A DNA stretch of 27,738 nucleotides from DTSX01 sp964633465 (GTDB lineage Bacteria; Pseudomonadota; Gammaproteobacteria; Steroidobacterales; UBA11654): the NCBI GenBank assembly GCA_964633465.1, contig CAZWGB010000018.1:1-27738 (forward strand), given 5' to 3'. Positions 15,429-24,508 of the stretch are shown in pieces. Positions within the stretch are counted from its first letter, which is position 1; each line of letters begins with the position of its first letter. Made by a program: the position numbers and the translations under genes. The notes under the pieces were generated by a model. That model saw nothing but the letters and a program-made list of their open reading frames with translations. It did not search any database and had not been told where the DNA came from.

Positions 15429-15505
15429 TGGTCGGGGCAGAGGGATTTGAACCCCCGACCCTCTGCTCCCAAAGCAGATGCGCTACCAGGCTGCGCTATG
15501 CCCCG
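15429..15505 (-). tRNA. tRNA-Pro (anticodon TGG)
   Basis: The acceptor CGGGGCA pairs with TGCCCCG. The discriminator is A and CCA is encoded. The D-arm GCGC AGCCTGGTA GCGC has the tRNA-Pro form. The anticodon stem is TCTGC/GCAGA with loop TTTGGGA, anticodon TGG. The T-arm is CGGGG/CCCTCT-like with TTCAAAT. Confidence 0.97.
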
Positions 15506-15534
15506 ATAATTATTCAAAACTAATTAAGTCCAGT

Positions 15535-15540
15535 ATTATA
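15535..15540 (-). promoter_or_regulatory. -10 box of the tRNA-Pro promoter
   Basis: A perfect TATAAT on the minus strand lies 29 bases before the mature 5' end of tRNA-Pro. No good -35 is seen at the expected distance (GTCTGA at 17 bases). The rest of 15541-15663, up to folD, has no further clear signal. Confidence 0.5.
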
Positions 15541-15663
15541 CTGAGATTTGGAAAAAATCAGACGATTTTAATAAATTATTATTATCCAGATTGCCTTTCC
15601 AGGTTGGATCTAAGTTTAACCTCTGATATCTTGACTTACCCAGCTTTAACAAAGTGATTCTAT

Positions 15664-16566
15664 ATGACTGCAAAAATAATTGATGGCAAAAAGATAGCCC
15701 AAGAGACCATCTCAGAAATTAAAGAGGCGATTTCCAAAACAAAAACGGAAGGGACAAATCCACCGGGTTTGGCAGTCATTCAAATTGGCGAGAATCCCGT
15801 ATCAAAAATTTACGTCAGAAACAAAAGAATTGCTTGCGATCAAGTAGGAATGCAATCGTTCAATTATGATTTGCCCGAAACCACATCTGAAAAGGAACTT
15901 ATTGAATTAGTTGTACTGTTAAACAAAAATTCCGAGGTTAATGGCATTCTTGTTCAGCTCCCTCTTCCAGATCACATTAACGAAACAAAGATCATTGAAA
16001 CTATAGATCCTATAAAAGACGTTGATGGATTTCACCCCTATACCATAGGACGTTTAATGCAGAGAATACCGATATTAAGACCTTGTACCGCCATTGGAGT
16101 AATAACAATGCTGGATTACATTGGAGTTGATGCCATGGGTAAAAATGCAGTCATCGTTGGCGCCTCTAACTTGGTAGGACGACCACTTGCTCTGGAATTA
16201 TTGCTAAGAGGTGCTACAACAACAGTGTGCCACCGCTTTACCAAAAATTTGGAAGACTTTGTAAGCCAAGCAGAAATTCTAGCAGTAGCAGTCGGTAAGC
16301 CGAATATTATCCCTGGGAACTGGATAAAAAAAGGCGCTGTTGTTATCGATATCGGTATCAGCAGAGATACAAATGGTAAGATTACAGGTGATGTTGAATT
16401 TGATGTTGCAAGAAAACGGGCATCTTGGATCTCACCAGTGCCTGGTGGTGTTGGGCCAATGACAGTTGCCATGCTCCTAAAAAATACTCTAGTTGCCTCG
16501 ACATTGAATTTAGAAATACCTAAATACCAAAGAAAGATCTCATCTGAAAAATGGGTTGCAAATTAA
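15664..16566 (+). CDS. folD: bifunctional methylene-THF dehydrogenase/methenyl-THF cyclohydrolase
   Basis: Interconverts 5,10-methylene-THF, methenyl-THF and 10-formyl-THF in the cytoplasm. 300 residues. It has YVRNK (Tyr50 and catalytic Lys54), GILVQLPLP (Gln98) and KDVDGFHP (Asp121). PCTAIGV and the Rossmann motif VGASNLVGRP are near 165-175, and PVPGGVGPMTVAMLL is near the C-terminus. The ATG at 15664 opens the family N-terminus. It is followed at 18 bases by the exported cyclophilin and then lpxH, all in the same direction and likely an operon. Confidence 0.97.
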   Translation: MTAKIIDGKKIAQETISEIKEAISKTKTEGTNPPGLAVIQIGENPVSKIYVRNKRIACDQVGMQSFNYDLPETTSEKELIELVVLLNKNSEVNGILVQLPLPDHINETKIIETIDPIKDVDGFHPYTIGRLMQRIPILRPCTAIGVITMLDYIGVDAMGKNAVIVGASNLVGRPLALELLLRGATTTVCHRFTKNLEDFVSQAEILAVAVGKPNIIPGNWIKKGAVVIDIGISRDTNGKITGDVEFDVARKRASWISPVPGGVGPMTVAMLLKNTLVASTLNLEIPKYQRKISSEKWVAN

Positions 16567-16584
16567 CCAAATAAGACTCAAACC

Positions 16585-17172
16585 ATGAAAAAATACCTCA
16601 AAAATTTGTTGCTCACTCTGATTGGTTACCTAATTTTTATGAACCAAAGCATTGCATCTGAAAATTATCCACAAGTGGAAATTGTTACCACTTCAGGAAC
16701 GTTTACAATCGAACTGGATAGAAACAGAGCACCCATCAGTGTCGAAAATTTTTTAAACTATGTGCAAGAAGGGTTCTACACAAACACTATTTTTCACAGA
16801 GTCATTGAAGGTTTTGTTATTCAATCAGGAGGTTATACAACTGAATTTGAAATTAAGGAAACCAAACCTGAAATTGTCAATGAATCAGGAAATGGCCTGA
16901 GTAACCGTCGCATGTCATTAGGTATGGCCAGAAGTAATGAACCGCATTCAGCTAGTTCGCAATTCTATATCAACCTAGCAGATAATTTTTCCTTGAATCC
17001 AATGCCTACTAGATGGGGTTATGCTGTTTTTGGAGAGGTTATTAGTGGTTTTGAAGTTGTTGATGCAATTGGCCAAAGTGCAACCCAAACCTTCCAAGGT
17101 CTCCAAGATGTTCCGGCTGCCCCCATCATTATTTTAGAAGCAAAAAAACTTACTTCAGAAAACAATAGATGA
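16585..17172 (+). CDS. ppiA: periplasmic cyclophilin-type peptidyl-prolyl isomerase
   Basis: Exported folding helper of the PpiA type, 195 residues. An N-terminal Sec signal peptide (MKKYLKNLLLTLIGYLIF) has likely cleavage after SIAS, near residue 25. The cyclophilin domain shows FHRVIEGFVIQSGG with the active-site Arg, MSLGMARSNEPHSASSQFYI and GYAVFGEVISG. The signal peptide separates its compartment from that of the ppiB product at 11370. It sits directly before lpxH, as E. coli ppiB does. Confidence 0.93.
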   Translation: MKKYLKNLLLTLIGYLIFMNQSIASENYPQVEIVTTSGTFTIELDRNRAPISVENFLNYVQEGFYTNTIFHRVIEGFVIQSGGYTTEFEIKETKPEIVNESGNGLSNRRMSLGMARSNEPHSASSQFYINLADNFSLNPMPTRWGYAVFGEVISGFEVVDAIGQSATQTFQGLQDVPAAPIIILEAKKLTSENNR

Positions 17173-17199
17173 ATCTAAGTCAATTACCATATTGAATAC

Positions 17200-17934
17200 A
17201 TGACAAAGTTATTTATTTCAGATCTGCATCTACATCAAACAAGACCTGAGGTTACAGGTTTATTTCAAGGCTTCATTGGTGAGCTCCTCACAACCACAAA
17301 ACCGAATCCAGAACTTTACATACTTGGTGATCTTTTTGAATTTTGGATTGGAGACGATTACGAAGACCCGCTCTACAATGAGATTACCAACCAGCTCAAA
17401 AATTTGGTCAAATCAGGCATTAAAACATACCTGATGCATGGCAACAGAGATTTTCTTATCGGGGAGAATTTTTTATCAAAGACCGGTATTGAGTTACTGA
17501 AAGAACCAACCATCTTCTCTTATAAAGATAAAAACATCATGCTCAGTCACGGAGATCAATTCTGCATTGATGATATTGAATACCAAGCTTATAGAAAAAT
17601 AGTAAGAAACCGGGAATGGCAGAGAAGCTTCTTAAGTTTTCCAATTGACAAACGACTTAACATTTTAAATGAGGCAAGAGATGCGAGCATTCAATCCCAA
17701 GAAATGAAACCGAATGCAATCATGGATGTTAATGAGAATGAAGTAGCTGCTGTGGTCCAAAAAAACAACATTGATATACTCATCCACGGCCATACCCATA
17801 GACCCAGAAGTCATACAATTGATTTTGGGACTAAACAATCGGTGCGATTGGTTCTAGGTGACTGGTCAGCATCGAGTGCAAAAATAATAAAGTGGGTTGA
17901 TGCAGAGCCTCAATTAATTGACCTCATTAATTAA
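17200..17934 (+). CDS. lpxH: UDP-2,3-diacylglucosamine diphosphatase
   Basis: Hydrolyses UDP-2,3-diacylglucosamine to lipid X, a step in lipid A synthesis at the inner membrane. This implies an LPS-bearing outer membrane. 244 residues. The metallophosphatase motifs are FISDLHL (Asp8, His10), LGDLFEFWIGDD (Asp44), MHGNRDFLIG (Asn82), LSHGDQFCIDD (His117) and ILIHGHTHRP (His196, His198). Its stop codon region overlaps the convergent purF by 8 bases. Confidence 0.96.
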   Translation: MTKLFISDLHLHQTRPEVTGLFQGFIGELLTTTKPNPELYILGDLFEFWIGDDYEDPLYNEITNQLKNLVKSGIKTYLMHGNRDFLIGENFLSKTGIELLKEPTIFSYKDKNIMLSHGDQFCIDDIEYQAYRKIVRNREWQRSFLSFPIDKRLNILNEARDASIQSQEMKPNAIMDVNENEVAAVVQKNNIDILIHGHTHRPRSHTIDFGTKQSVRLVLGDWSASSAKIIKWVDAEPQLIDLIN

Positions 17935-19447
17935 TCGAAATTGATGGTTCGTTAATTTGCAGTTGCTTTCTTGCTTGTTCCTGTTCAGTTTTCGCAGCAT
18001 CGTTGCGTCTTAATTCAAGGAACTTAAGATATTTTTCCGTAATATCATTGGTTACATACTCTCCAGAAAAACAAGATGTATCAAATGACTGGATTCCAGA
18101 TTCTTCATAGGTTACAGCTTTTATTAGATCTTCCAAAGTTTGAAAAAGAAGCCAATCTGCTCCGATAATTTCAGCCAATTCTTTATCGCTTTTTTCACTT
18201 GCAATCAATTCGCTGGCAGCTGGCATGTCGATGCCATAAACATTGGGGTATCTAACTGGTGGAGCAGCCGAAGCAAAAAACACTTTCTTTGCACCTGCGT
18301 TCCTTGCCATTTGAATAATTTGTCTTGATGTTGTTCCTCTTACAATCGAGTCATCAATCAATAAAACATTCTTGTCCTTGATCTCAATTCCAATAGGGTT
18401 TAGCTTCTGGCGAACCGATTTCTTTCGTATTGCCTGCCCAGGCATAATAAAAGTCCTGCCAATGTAACGATTTTTTATAAAGCCCTCTCTGTATTTTACC
18501 CCTAAATGATGAGCAACTTGGAGGGCGCTGGTTCGGCTGGTATCAGGGATTGGTACGACCACGTCCACATCATGATGAAGACCCTTAGCAATGATACTTT
18601 GAGCTAAGTTTTCCCCCATTCTAAGTCTGGACTTGTAAACTGACATTCCATCAATAACCGAATCGGGTCTGGCAAAATACACAAACTCAAAAATACAAGG
18701 TGTATAGCTTTTTTGTTCAACACACTGCTGTGTAGAAAAATTACCATCAGTATCAATGAAAATTGCCTCGCCAGGCAAAATATCCCTGAGAAGTTTGTAT
18801 CCTAGTACATCCAAAGCAACACTCTCGGAAGCGACCATGTATTCAGTACCTTGATCTGATTCTCTGGTACCTATAACAATTGGACGAATGCCATTTGGAT
18901 CTCGGAAAGCAACCAAGCCTTTATTCAAGATCATTGATACCACTGCATAACCTCCAGAAGAATTCTCAAAAACACCTTTGACTGCTCGAAACACAGTTTC
19001 CGCGGTCAGTTCTTTCTGGTAATCCTTTTGCAATTCATGGGCAAAAAGATTTAGCAAAGCCTCTGTATCAGATTGGGTATTAAGATGTCTTCTATCGACC
19101 AGATTCAAGTGCTGTCTTAATTTATCTGTGTTCACCAAATTGCCATTATGAGCCAGACAAATTCCATAGGGCGAATTAACATAAAACGGTTGGGCTTCGA
19201 TTGAGCTGAGAGAGCCTGCAGTTGGATAGCGAACATGGCCGATCCCCATATTGCCTTGCAACCTCAACATATGCTTTTCAGAAAACACATCGGTGACCAG
19301 ACCATTGCTTTTCCTGAGACATAAGACACCTTGATCGTCGGTCATAATTCCAGAGGCATCTTGTCCTCTATGCTGCAGGACAGTCAACGCATCGTACAAG
19401 TCTTGATTGACTGCCTGCTTTGAAACTAAACCAACTATTCCACACAT
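17927..19447 (-). CDS. purF: amidophosphoribosyltransferase
   Basis: First committed step of purine synthesis: PRPP plus glutamine to phosphoribosylamine. The frame opens upstream, but ATG 19447 was chosen because it gives MCGIVGLV, placing the nucleophile Cys directly after Met; AAGGAAA lies at good spacing. 506 residues. The N-terminal class II glutaminase domain has QHRGQDASG and GHVRYPTAGS. The C-terminal phosphoribosyltransferase domain has LLIDDSIVRGTTSRQI near residue 365. It lies 4 bases after cvpA, the usual gammaproteobacterial order. Confidence 0.97.
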   Translation of the reverse strand: MCGIVGLVSKQAVNQDLYDALTVLQHRGQDASGIMTDDQGVLCLRKSNGLVTDVFSEKHMLRLQGNMGIGHVRYPTAGSLSSIEAQPFYVNSPYGICLAHNGNLVNTDKLRQHLNLVDRRHLNTQSDTEALLNLFAHELQKDYQKELTAETVFRAVKGVFENSSGGYAVVSMILNKGLVAFRDPNGIRPIVIGTRESDQGTEYMVASESVALDVLGYKLLRDILPGEAIFIDTDGNFSTQQCVEQKSYTPCIFEFVYFARPDSVIDGMSVYKSRLRMGENLAQSIIAKGLHHDVDVVVPIPDTSRTSALQVAHHLGVKYREGFIKNRYIGRTFIMPGQAIRKKSVRQKLNPIGIEIKDKNVLLIDDSIVRGTTSRQIIQMARNAGAKKVFFASAAPPVRYPNVYGIDMPAASELIASEKSDKELAEIIGADWLLFQTLEDLIKAVTYEESGIQSFDTSCFSGEYVTNDITEKYLKFLELRRNDAAKTEQEQARKQLQINEPSISIN

Positions 19448-19451
19448 TTCA

Positions 19452-19955
19452 TTAAATTTCCTTTTCAAACATTATGGTCTCGACGGGTTCATAGTAATCC
19501 AAAAATAAATTAGTAACAAAATCAGTGATATTTTCTGCATATTCTAGGAGAATCGCATCCTGCACCCAAGGTTCGCTATACAATCTAGTGTCTTCAAGAA
19601 TCAAAATAGTGATAGCTATAAAAACTAGACCTCTAAAGAAACCAAATAATATGCCGAATAGTAAATTACCAGTAAAGTTCCAGCTTACAATTTTTGATAA
19701 CAATTTATTAATGATTCCTCCAATTATCAGAACGATTGCCATTATCATTAAACGGGATAACCAAATTTGAGAAGCTTCCGACTCAATTGAAGAAAGAAAG
19801 TAGTTAGCTAGATTATCGTCAAAACTGAAAGTAGCCCAAAATGCGATGACCCAAACCAGTAAAGAAAGAATCTCCGATACAAATCCTCTAAAAAACCCAA
19901 CAACTGCAGAAATTGCTAAAGTGCCAACAAGAATAAAATCTAAAATTGATATCAT
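19452..19955 (-). CDS. cvpA: CvpA family membrane protein
   Basis: Inner-membrane protein of the CvpA family, named for colicin V production and linked to envelope stress tolerance in other bacteria. About 167 residues from ATG 19955; E. coli CvpA has 162-163. It has four membrane segments, and the conserved FFRGFVSEILSLLVWVIAF lies near residues 20-40 with GFFRGLVFIA later. The frame extends to 20018, but the extra 21 residues do not match the family, and AGAAGA precedes ATG 19955. Lies between folC and purF; the dedD gene often found between folC and cvpA is absent. Confidence 0.92.
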   Translation of the reverse strand: MISILDFILVGTLAISAVVGFFRGFVSEILSLLVWVIAFWATFSFDDNLANYFLSSIESEASQIWLSRLMIMAIVLIIGGIINKLLSKIVSWNFTGNLLFGILFGFFRGLVFIAITILILEDTRLYSEPWVQDAILLEYAENITDFVTNLFLDYYEPVETIMFEKEI

Positions 19956-20071
19956 TTCTTCTGAACCAAAAATCACTAACGGAAAAGATAAGTTGGGAAA
20001 AACGATATGATAAATCATTATTGAATCACTGCCACAGCAGCAAACCTACTAATTTTTCATTCATAAGAGAA

Positions 20072-21394
20072 TCACTCTGAGTCTAACCATTTCTTTGCAG
20101 GACCCACGATTTCAAAGGAACCAGTTACCAGTATCCTATCATTTTTTTTACTACGATTTTTAATATTACTGAATGCTTCAAGGAGCTCTGGCTCTGCTCT
20201 AACATTAGTAATACCATAATCATTTAATTTCTTTTGTAACACTTCTGCCGAATGAGATCTTGGTGTATCCATTTCACACACAATCCATTCTGTAACGAAG
20301 GGTTGATCTATTTCTTTAACAAAACCAATAACGTCTTTATCCAGCATCATGCTTAAAATAACAGTAAATTTCGAATGACCATTATCTAAAGGATTTATGT
20401 TGTTTTCCTGAAAACCCAGACTATGCAGTCTCCAACTCAGATTTCTTGCAGCATGGGGGTTGTGAGCCACATCAAGAATCCAGGTTTGCTTTTTCTCAAT
20501 GATTTGAAACCTTCCCGGTACGGAAAAATTTTTTAACAGATGGTTCAATTCTTTTGTAGTTGGTAATAATTTAGAATCCACTATCTCAATTGCCATGAGG
20601 GCAATAGCCAAATCACAATATTCTCCTTCTGCCCAATGTGATGGGACTCTTATGGCATTGATGGCAATATCCTTACCATGCCAAACTGTAGTCTCCGGTT
20701 CACCTATCGTCCGCTGCTTAAGGTGCCGTAGACCATAGTCTCTACCTAGCACATGCAAAGCAGACTGCTTTTCTAAAGCTGTCTGCTCTATGCTCTCAGG
20801 TAAAGAGAAGTCCCCAAAAATACAGGGAGTTTTTACAGATATTATCCCGGCTTTTTCTTTGGCAATTTCTTCCAGTGAAGTGCCCAGCCACTCCTGATGA
20901 TCCAAAGCTATGTTTGTAATTATAGAGATTGAAGGTGAAATAATATTGGTTGCATCCAAGCGACCGCCTAATCCCACCTCAATGAGCCAAGCATCACAGT
21001 TTAGATCATTAAGGGTTATAAAGGCTGCCAAAGTACCAAATTCAAAATAGGTCAAAGGGACATCTTCCCTGAGCGATTCAATGAGCCTAAAGGATTCAAT
21101 CAGCCTTAAATCGTCTACGGGTTTTTTGTTAACACAAATTCGCTCATTGTAGTTAACCAAATGCGGTGATGTGTAACTGCCTACCCTTAATCCTTTTTGG
21201 ATTAACATGTCTTCAATTAGAGCGAGTGTAGTCCCCTTTCCATTAGTCCCGCCAATTAAGAATGTAAGATTTTCAGGTGGTAGAATTTCCAGTCTTGATG
21301 CCACAATCTGTATTCTTTGCAGATCGAGATCTATTTCTTTTGGATTAAGTGCTTCCTGCCAATGGAGCCATTCTGAAAGTCCCCAATTTTCCAT
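20072..21394 (-). CDS. folC: bifunctional dihydrofolate synthase/folylpolyglutamate synthase
   Basis: Adds glutamate to dihydropteroate and then to reduced folates. About 440 residues. The ATP-binding loop is FLIGGTNGKGTT near residues 45-56. Then come YTSPHLVNYNERI, LIEVGLGGRLDATN and ITNIALDHQEWLG. The Mur-ligase C-terminal part has ILDVAHNPHAARNL. The frame opens with TTG 21400, but ATG 21394 (MENWGLSEWL) is the better start. No clear ribosome binding site. Lies downstream of accD in the standard order. Confidence 0.95.
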   Translation of the reverse strand: MENWGLSEWLHWQEALNPKEIDLDLQRIQIVASRLEILPPENLTFLIGGTNGKGTTLALIEDMLIQKGLRVGSYTSPHLVNYNERICVNKKPVDDLRLIESFRLIESLREDVPLTYFEFGTLAAFITLNDLNCDAWLIEVGLGGRLDATNIISPSISIITNIALDHQEWLGTSLEEIAKEKAGIISVKTPCIFGDFSLPESIEQTALEKQSALHVLGRDYGLRHLKQRTIGEPETTVWHGKDIAINAIRVPSHWAEGEYCDLAIALMAIEIVDSKLLPTTKELNHLLKNFSVPGRFQIIEKKQTWILDVAHNPHAARNLSWRLHSLGFQENNINPLDNGHSKFTVILSMMLDKDVIGFVKEIDQPFVTEWIVCEMDTPRSHSAEVLQKKLNDYGITNVRAEPELLEAFSNIKNRSKKNDRILVTGSFEIVGPAKKWLDSE

Positions 21395-21438
21395 AAACAA
21401 AAACTATCCTATTAATAATAAGTTAAATTAATTTTTTC

Positions 21439-22299
21439 TTATGTTTTCGAATGAGTCAGTATTTGAATCAATTCTATGATTGTATCTCTCATCTCCCTGC
21501 GATCAACAATCATGTCCAACGCTCCTTTTTCCATGAGAAATTGACTACTCTGGAAACCATTTGGCAGTTTCTGTCCCACTGTATCTTTGATAACCCTCGG
21601 ACCAGCAAATCCGATCAATGCACCGGGTTCAGCGATGTTTATATCCCCCAACATTGCCAAACTTGCGGAAACTCCACCGGTAGTTGGGTCAGTTAAAACG
21701 GATATAAAAGGAATTCTCTTGGCAGCTAAATCAACTAATGCCGAGGTAGTTTTTGCCAATTGCATTAACGATAAAAATGCTTCCTGCATGCGGGCACCGC
21801 CACTTGAACTGAAACAAATTAATGGGGATCCGTTCTCAATGCTTCGATCCACAGCTCGGACAAATTTTTCACCGACGACAGATCCCATTGAGCCTCCAAG
21901 AAATTTAAATTCAAAAGCACAAGCTACGACTTTAATATTATTCAAAGTGCCTTCCATAACTAACAGAGCGTCTTGTTCACCGCTAACTTTCTTGGACTGA
22001 ACCAATCTGTCTTTGTATCTTTTTGTATCTTTGAAATTCAATGGATCCACAGAAACGATGTTGGGAAACAACTCTGACTGTGATTCTTGATCCAGAAATT
22101 GCTTCAGACGTTCGCGTGCACTAATTCTCATGTGGTGATCACATTTATTGCAAACAAATAAATTTTTTTCGACTTCTGCAAGATAGAGTTGTTTTTTACA
22201 TGCAGGACATTTCATCCAAACGCCCTCTTTAACGGATTTGGACCGCTGTTTTTTTCTTGTCTTGATTCTTGACGGAACTATTTTCTCAAACCAACTCAT
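21439..22299 (-). CDS. accD: acetyl-CoA carboxylase, carboxyltransferase beta subunit
   Basis: Beta subunit of the carboxyltransferase that makes malonyl-CoA for fatty acid synthesis; works with AccA, which is not in the window. 286 residues. The N-terminal zinc ribbon has Cys31, Cys34, Cys50 and Cys53 (CPAC...CNKC). The crotonase-like core has FSSSGGARMQEAFLSLMQLAK and VLTDPTTGGVSASLAMLGD. The start MSWFEKIVPSRI is typical. Confidence 0.97.
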   Translation of the reverse strand: MSWFEKIVPSRIKTRKKQRSKSVKEGVWMKCPACKKQLYLAEVEKNLFVCNKCDHHMRISARERLKQFLDQESQSELFPNIVSVDPLNFKDTKRYKDRLVQSKKVSGEQDALLVMEGTLNNIKVVACAFEFKFLGGSMGSVVGEKFVRAVDRSIENGSPLICFSSSGGARMQEAFLSLMQLAKTTSALVDLAAKRIPFISVLTDPTTGGVSASLAMLGDINIAEPGALIGFAGPRVIKDTVGQKLPNGFQSSQFLMEKGALDMIVDRREMRDTIIELIQILTHSKT

Positions 22300-22363
22300 G
22301 TTTATGCTTAACCAGTTTAATCAACCACTTTTCTAGTCTACCCTAAACACTGAATAAGGTTTT

Positions 22364-23374
22364 TCAAATATAGTTTTGTATCAGTGCCTCTGCTATCTGG
22401 ATGCTGTTTAGTGCAGCACCTTTTCTTAGGTTATCCGCAACAACCCATAAATTAATCCCGTTCTTTAAGGTATGGTCTTTTCGAATTCTACCCACAAACA
22501 CATCATCGGTTTGTTCCCCATGCGTTCTTGGTGTGGGATAGGAGCTTTCGCTGACATCATCGATAACTTGAATCCCCTGTGATTGAGACAAAATTTCCTT
22601 AACCTGATCCGGCGTTATACCAATCTCCGTTTCTATGTTAACTGCCTCTGCGTGTCCTACTTTAACTGGAACTCTGACTGCTGTTGCATTCACAAGAACA
22701 TCGTAATCGTTGAGAATTTTTTGCGTCTCCCAGACCAGCTTCATTTCTTCTTTGGTGAAACTGTTTTCTTGAAATGCATCAATCTGGGGAACCACATTAA
22801 AAGCAAAAAGCTGCTCCCAACTCCCATCAATATTATTCAAACTTGCTTCAATCTGTTGATTCAATAATTCAACAGACTGCCTGCCTGCACCGGATACTGA
22901 TTGATATGTAGCCACATTAATCCTTTTTATCCTTGCAATCTTATGAATCGGTGCCAAAGCTACAACCAGCTGAATTGTAGAACAGTTTGGGTTCGCAATT
23001 ATATTTCGAGTCGTGTATGAAACCAGAGCATCCGCATTGACTTCGGGAACGACTAGGGGAACATCATCCTCGTATCTAAAAGCCGAGGTATTATCAATGG
23101 CAATTGCTCCGTGTTCTGTTGCGATGGGAACAAATTTACTTGAAACATCGGCTCCTGCAGAAAAAAAACAAAAATCCATGCCTCTAAAATCAAAAGATTC
23201 CAATTCAACTATGGGAATTCTTTCATCACGGTAGCTCACTTCCCTGCCAACGGAACGAGCACTCGCCAGAGGGACAATATTTTCAACAGGAAAGTTTCTT
23301 TCCTCCAATATTGAAATGATTGCTTCCCCAACCAGTCCTGTGGCACCGACAACAGCTACATTGTATTCAGACAT
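22364..23374 (-). CDS. asd: aspartate-semialdehyde dehydrogenase
   Basis: Makes aspartate semialdehyde from aspartyl phosphate for lysine, threonine, methionine and diaminopimelate. 336 residues. The Rossmann motif VVGATGLVGE is near 8-17. The catalytic Cys131 is in ANPNCSTIQ, so this is an active Asd and not the Usg paralogue. YQSVSGAGRQ and RVPVKVGHAE, with substrate Arg and acid/base His, follow. It lies between aroC and accD. Confidence 0.95.
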   Translation of the reverse strand: MSEYNVAVVGATGLVGEAIISILEERNFPVENIVPLASARSVGREVSYRDERIPIVELESFDFRGMDFCFFSAGADVSSKFVPIATEHGAIAIDNTSAFRYEDDVPLVVPEVNADALVSYTTRNIIANPNCSTIQLVVALAPIHKIARIKRINVATYQSVSGAGRQSVELLNQQIEASLNNIDGSWEQLFAFNVVPQIDAFQENSFTKEEMKLVWETQKILNDYDVLVNATAVRVPVKVGHAEAVNIETEIGITPDQVKEILSQSQGIQVIDDVSESSYPTPRTHGEQTDDVFVGRIRKDHTLKNGINLWVVADNLRKGAALNSIQIAEALIQNYI

Positions 23375-23397
23375 GATGTTACAGCGGACAAGTTCAA

Positions 23398-24468
23398 TTA
23401 AGTTTTGACATCGGCATTTTGAGCCCGATGTCGTAAAAAATGATCCATCAGGACGATTGCAAGCATGGCTTCAGCGATTGGTGTTGCTCTAAGGCCCACA
23501 CAGGGGTCATGACGACCCTTAGTGACGATTTCTGTTTTAGCTCCTTGCTTGTCGATTGTATCGGCAGCTTTAATGATGCTGGATGTTGGTTTGAGGGCAA
23601 TACTTGCAAGAATATCTTGACCGGATGAAATACCACCCAATGTGCCGCCGGAGTTGTTTTGTTTGAACCCAGAGGTATCAATCTCATCCCGATGCTCACT
23701 CCCTCTTTGGGTAACCACGGAAAATCCTGCCCCTATTTCAATCCCTTTTACTGCATTGATGCTCATCAGTGCATGAGCGATATCGGCTTCCAACTTATCA
23801 AACACAGGTTCTCCCAAACCTACTGGCATCCCAACTGCAACAACATCAATTTTTGCACCTATGGAATCGCCCTCCTTTCTGAGTTGGTCCATAAAATTTT
23901 CCAGCTCTGTGATTTTCCCAGGATCTGCTGAAAAAAATGGGTTCGTATCAATAAACTCCCTATCAATGCAGTCAACTTTGATCGGTCCCAATTGACTCAA
24001 AAAACCATAAATATCAATTCCTGTTTGTTCACGAAGGTACTTCTTCGCAATCGCCCCTGCAGCAACCCTCATCACTGTTTCTCTAGCTGAAGACCTGCCA
24101 CCACCCCGATAATCTCGAATACCATATTTGTGATAATAGGTAAAATCAGCATGACCAGGCCTGAATTTATCCTTAATTGCCGAGTAATCTTTCGGCTTTT
24201 GATCAACATTATCAATGACTAAGTTGATTGGCGTTCCAGTGGTCACGCCTTCGAAAACACCGGACACGATTCTTACTTGATCAGGCTCTCGTCTTTGCGA
24301 AGTAAATCTTGATTTACCGGGCCTTCGCCTCTCCAGTTCAGCCTGAATGTCTTCCTCACAAAGGGATAAGCCAGGCGGGCACCCGTCAACAATAGCACTC
24401 ATCCCAGGACCGTGACTCTCCCCGGATGTAGTGACTGTAAATAATTTACCTATTGTATTGCCAGCCAT
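23398..24468 (-). CDS. aroC: chorismate synthase
   Basis: Last step of the shikimate pathway, converting EPSP to chorismate with reduced FMN. 356 residues. Signatures: TTSGESHGPGMSAIVDG near 13-29, RRRPGKSRFTSQRREPD near 47-63, YRGGGRSSARETVMRVAAGA near 120-140, and a C-terminal GRHDPCVGLRATPIAEAM. It lies 40 bases downstream of prmB, an order conserved in Gammaproteobacteria. Confidence 0.97.
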   Translation of the reverse strand: MAGNTIGKLFTVTTSGESHGPGMSAIVDGCPPGLSLCEEDIQAELERRRPGKSRFTSQRREPDQVRIVSGVFEGVTTGTPINLVIDNVDQKPKDYSAIKDKFRPGHADFTYYHKYGIRDYRGGGRSSARETVMRVAAGAIAKKYLREQTGIDIYGFLSQLGPIKVDCIDREFIDTNPFFSADPGKITELENFMDQLRKEGDSIGAKIDVVAVGMPVGLGEPVFDKLEADIAHALMSINAVKGIEIGAGFSVVTQRGSEHRDEIDTSGFKQNNSGGTLGGISSGQDILASIALKPTSSIIKAADTIDKQGAKTEIVTKGRHDPCVGLRATPIAEAMLAIVLMDHFLRHRAQNADVKT

Positions 24469-24508
24469 GGTTTAACCTCATTCATAACCTACTTATTGTA
24501 ACCAAAAA

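Noticed and set aside
23440..23931. Several open frames on the plus strand within aroC
   Set aside because: They are reading-frame shadows of a well-conserved gene; no ribosome binding site or motif.
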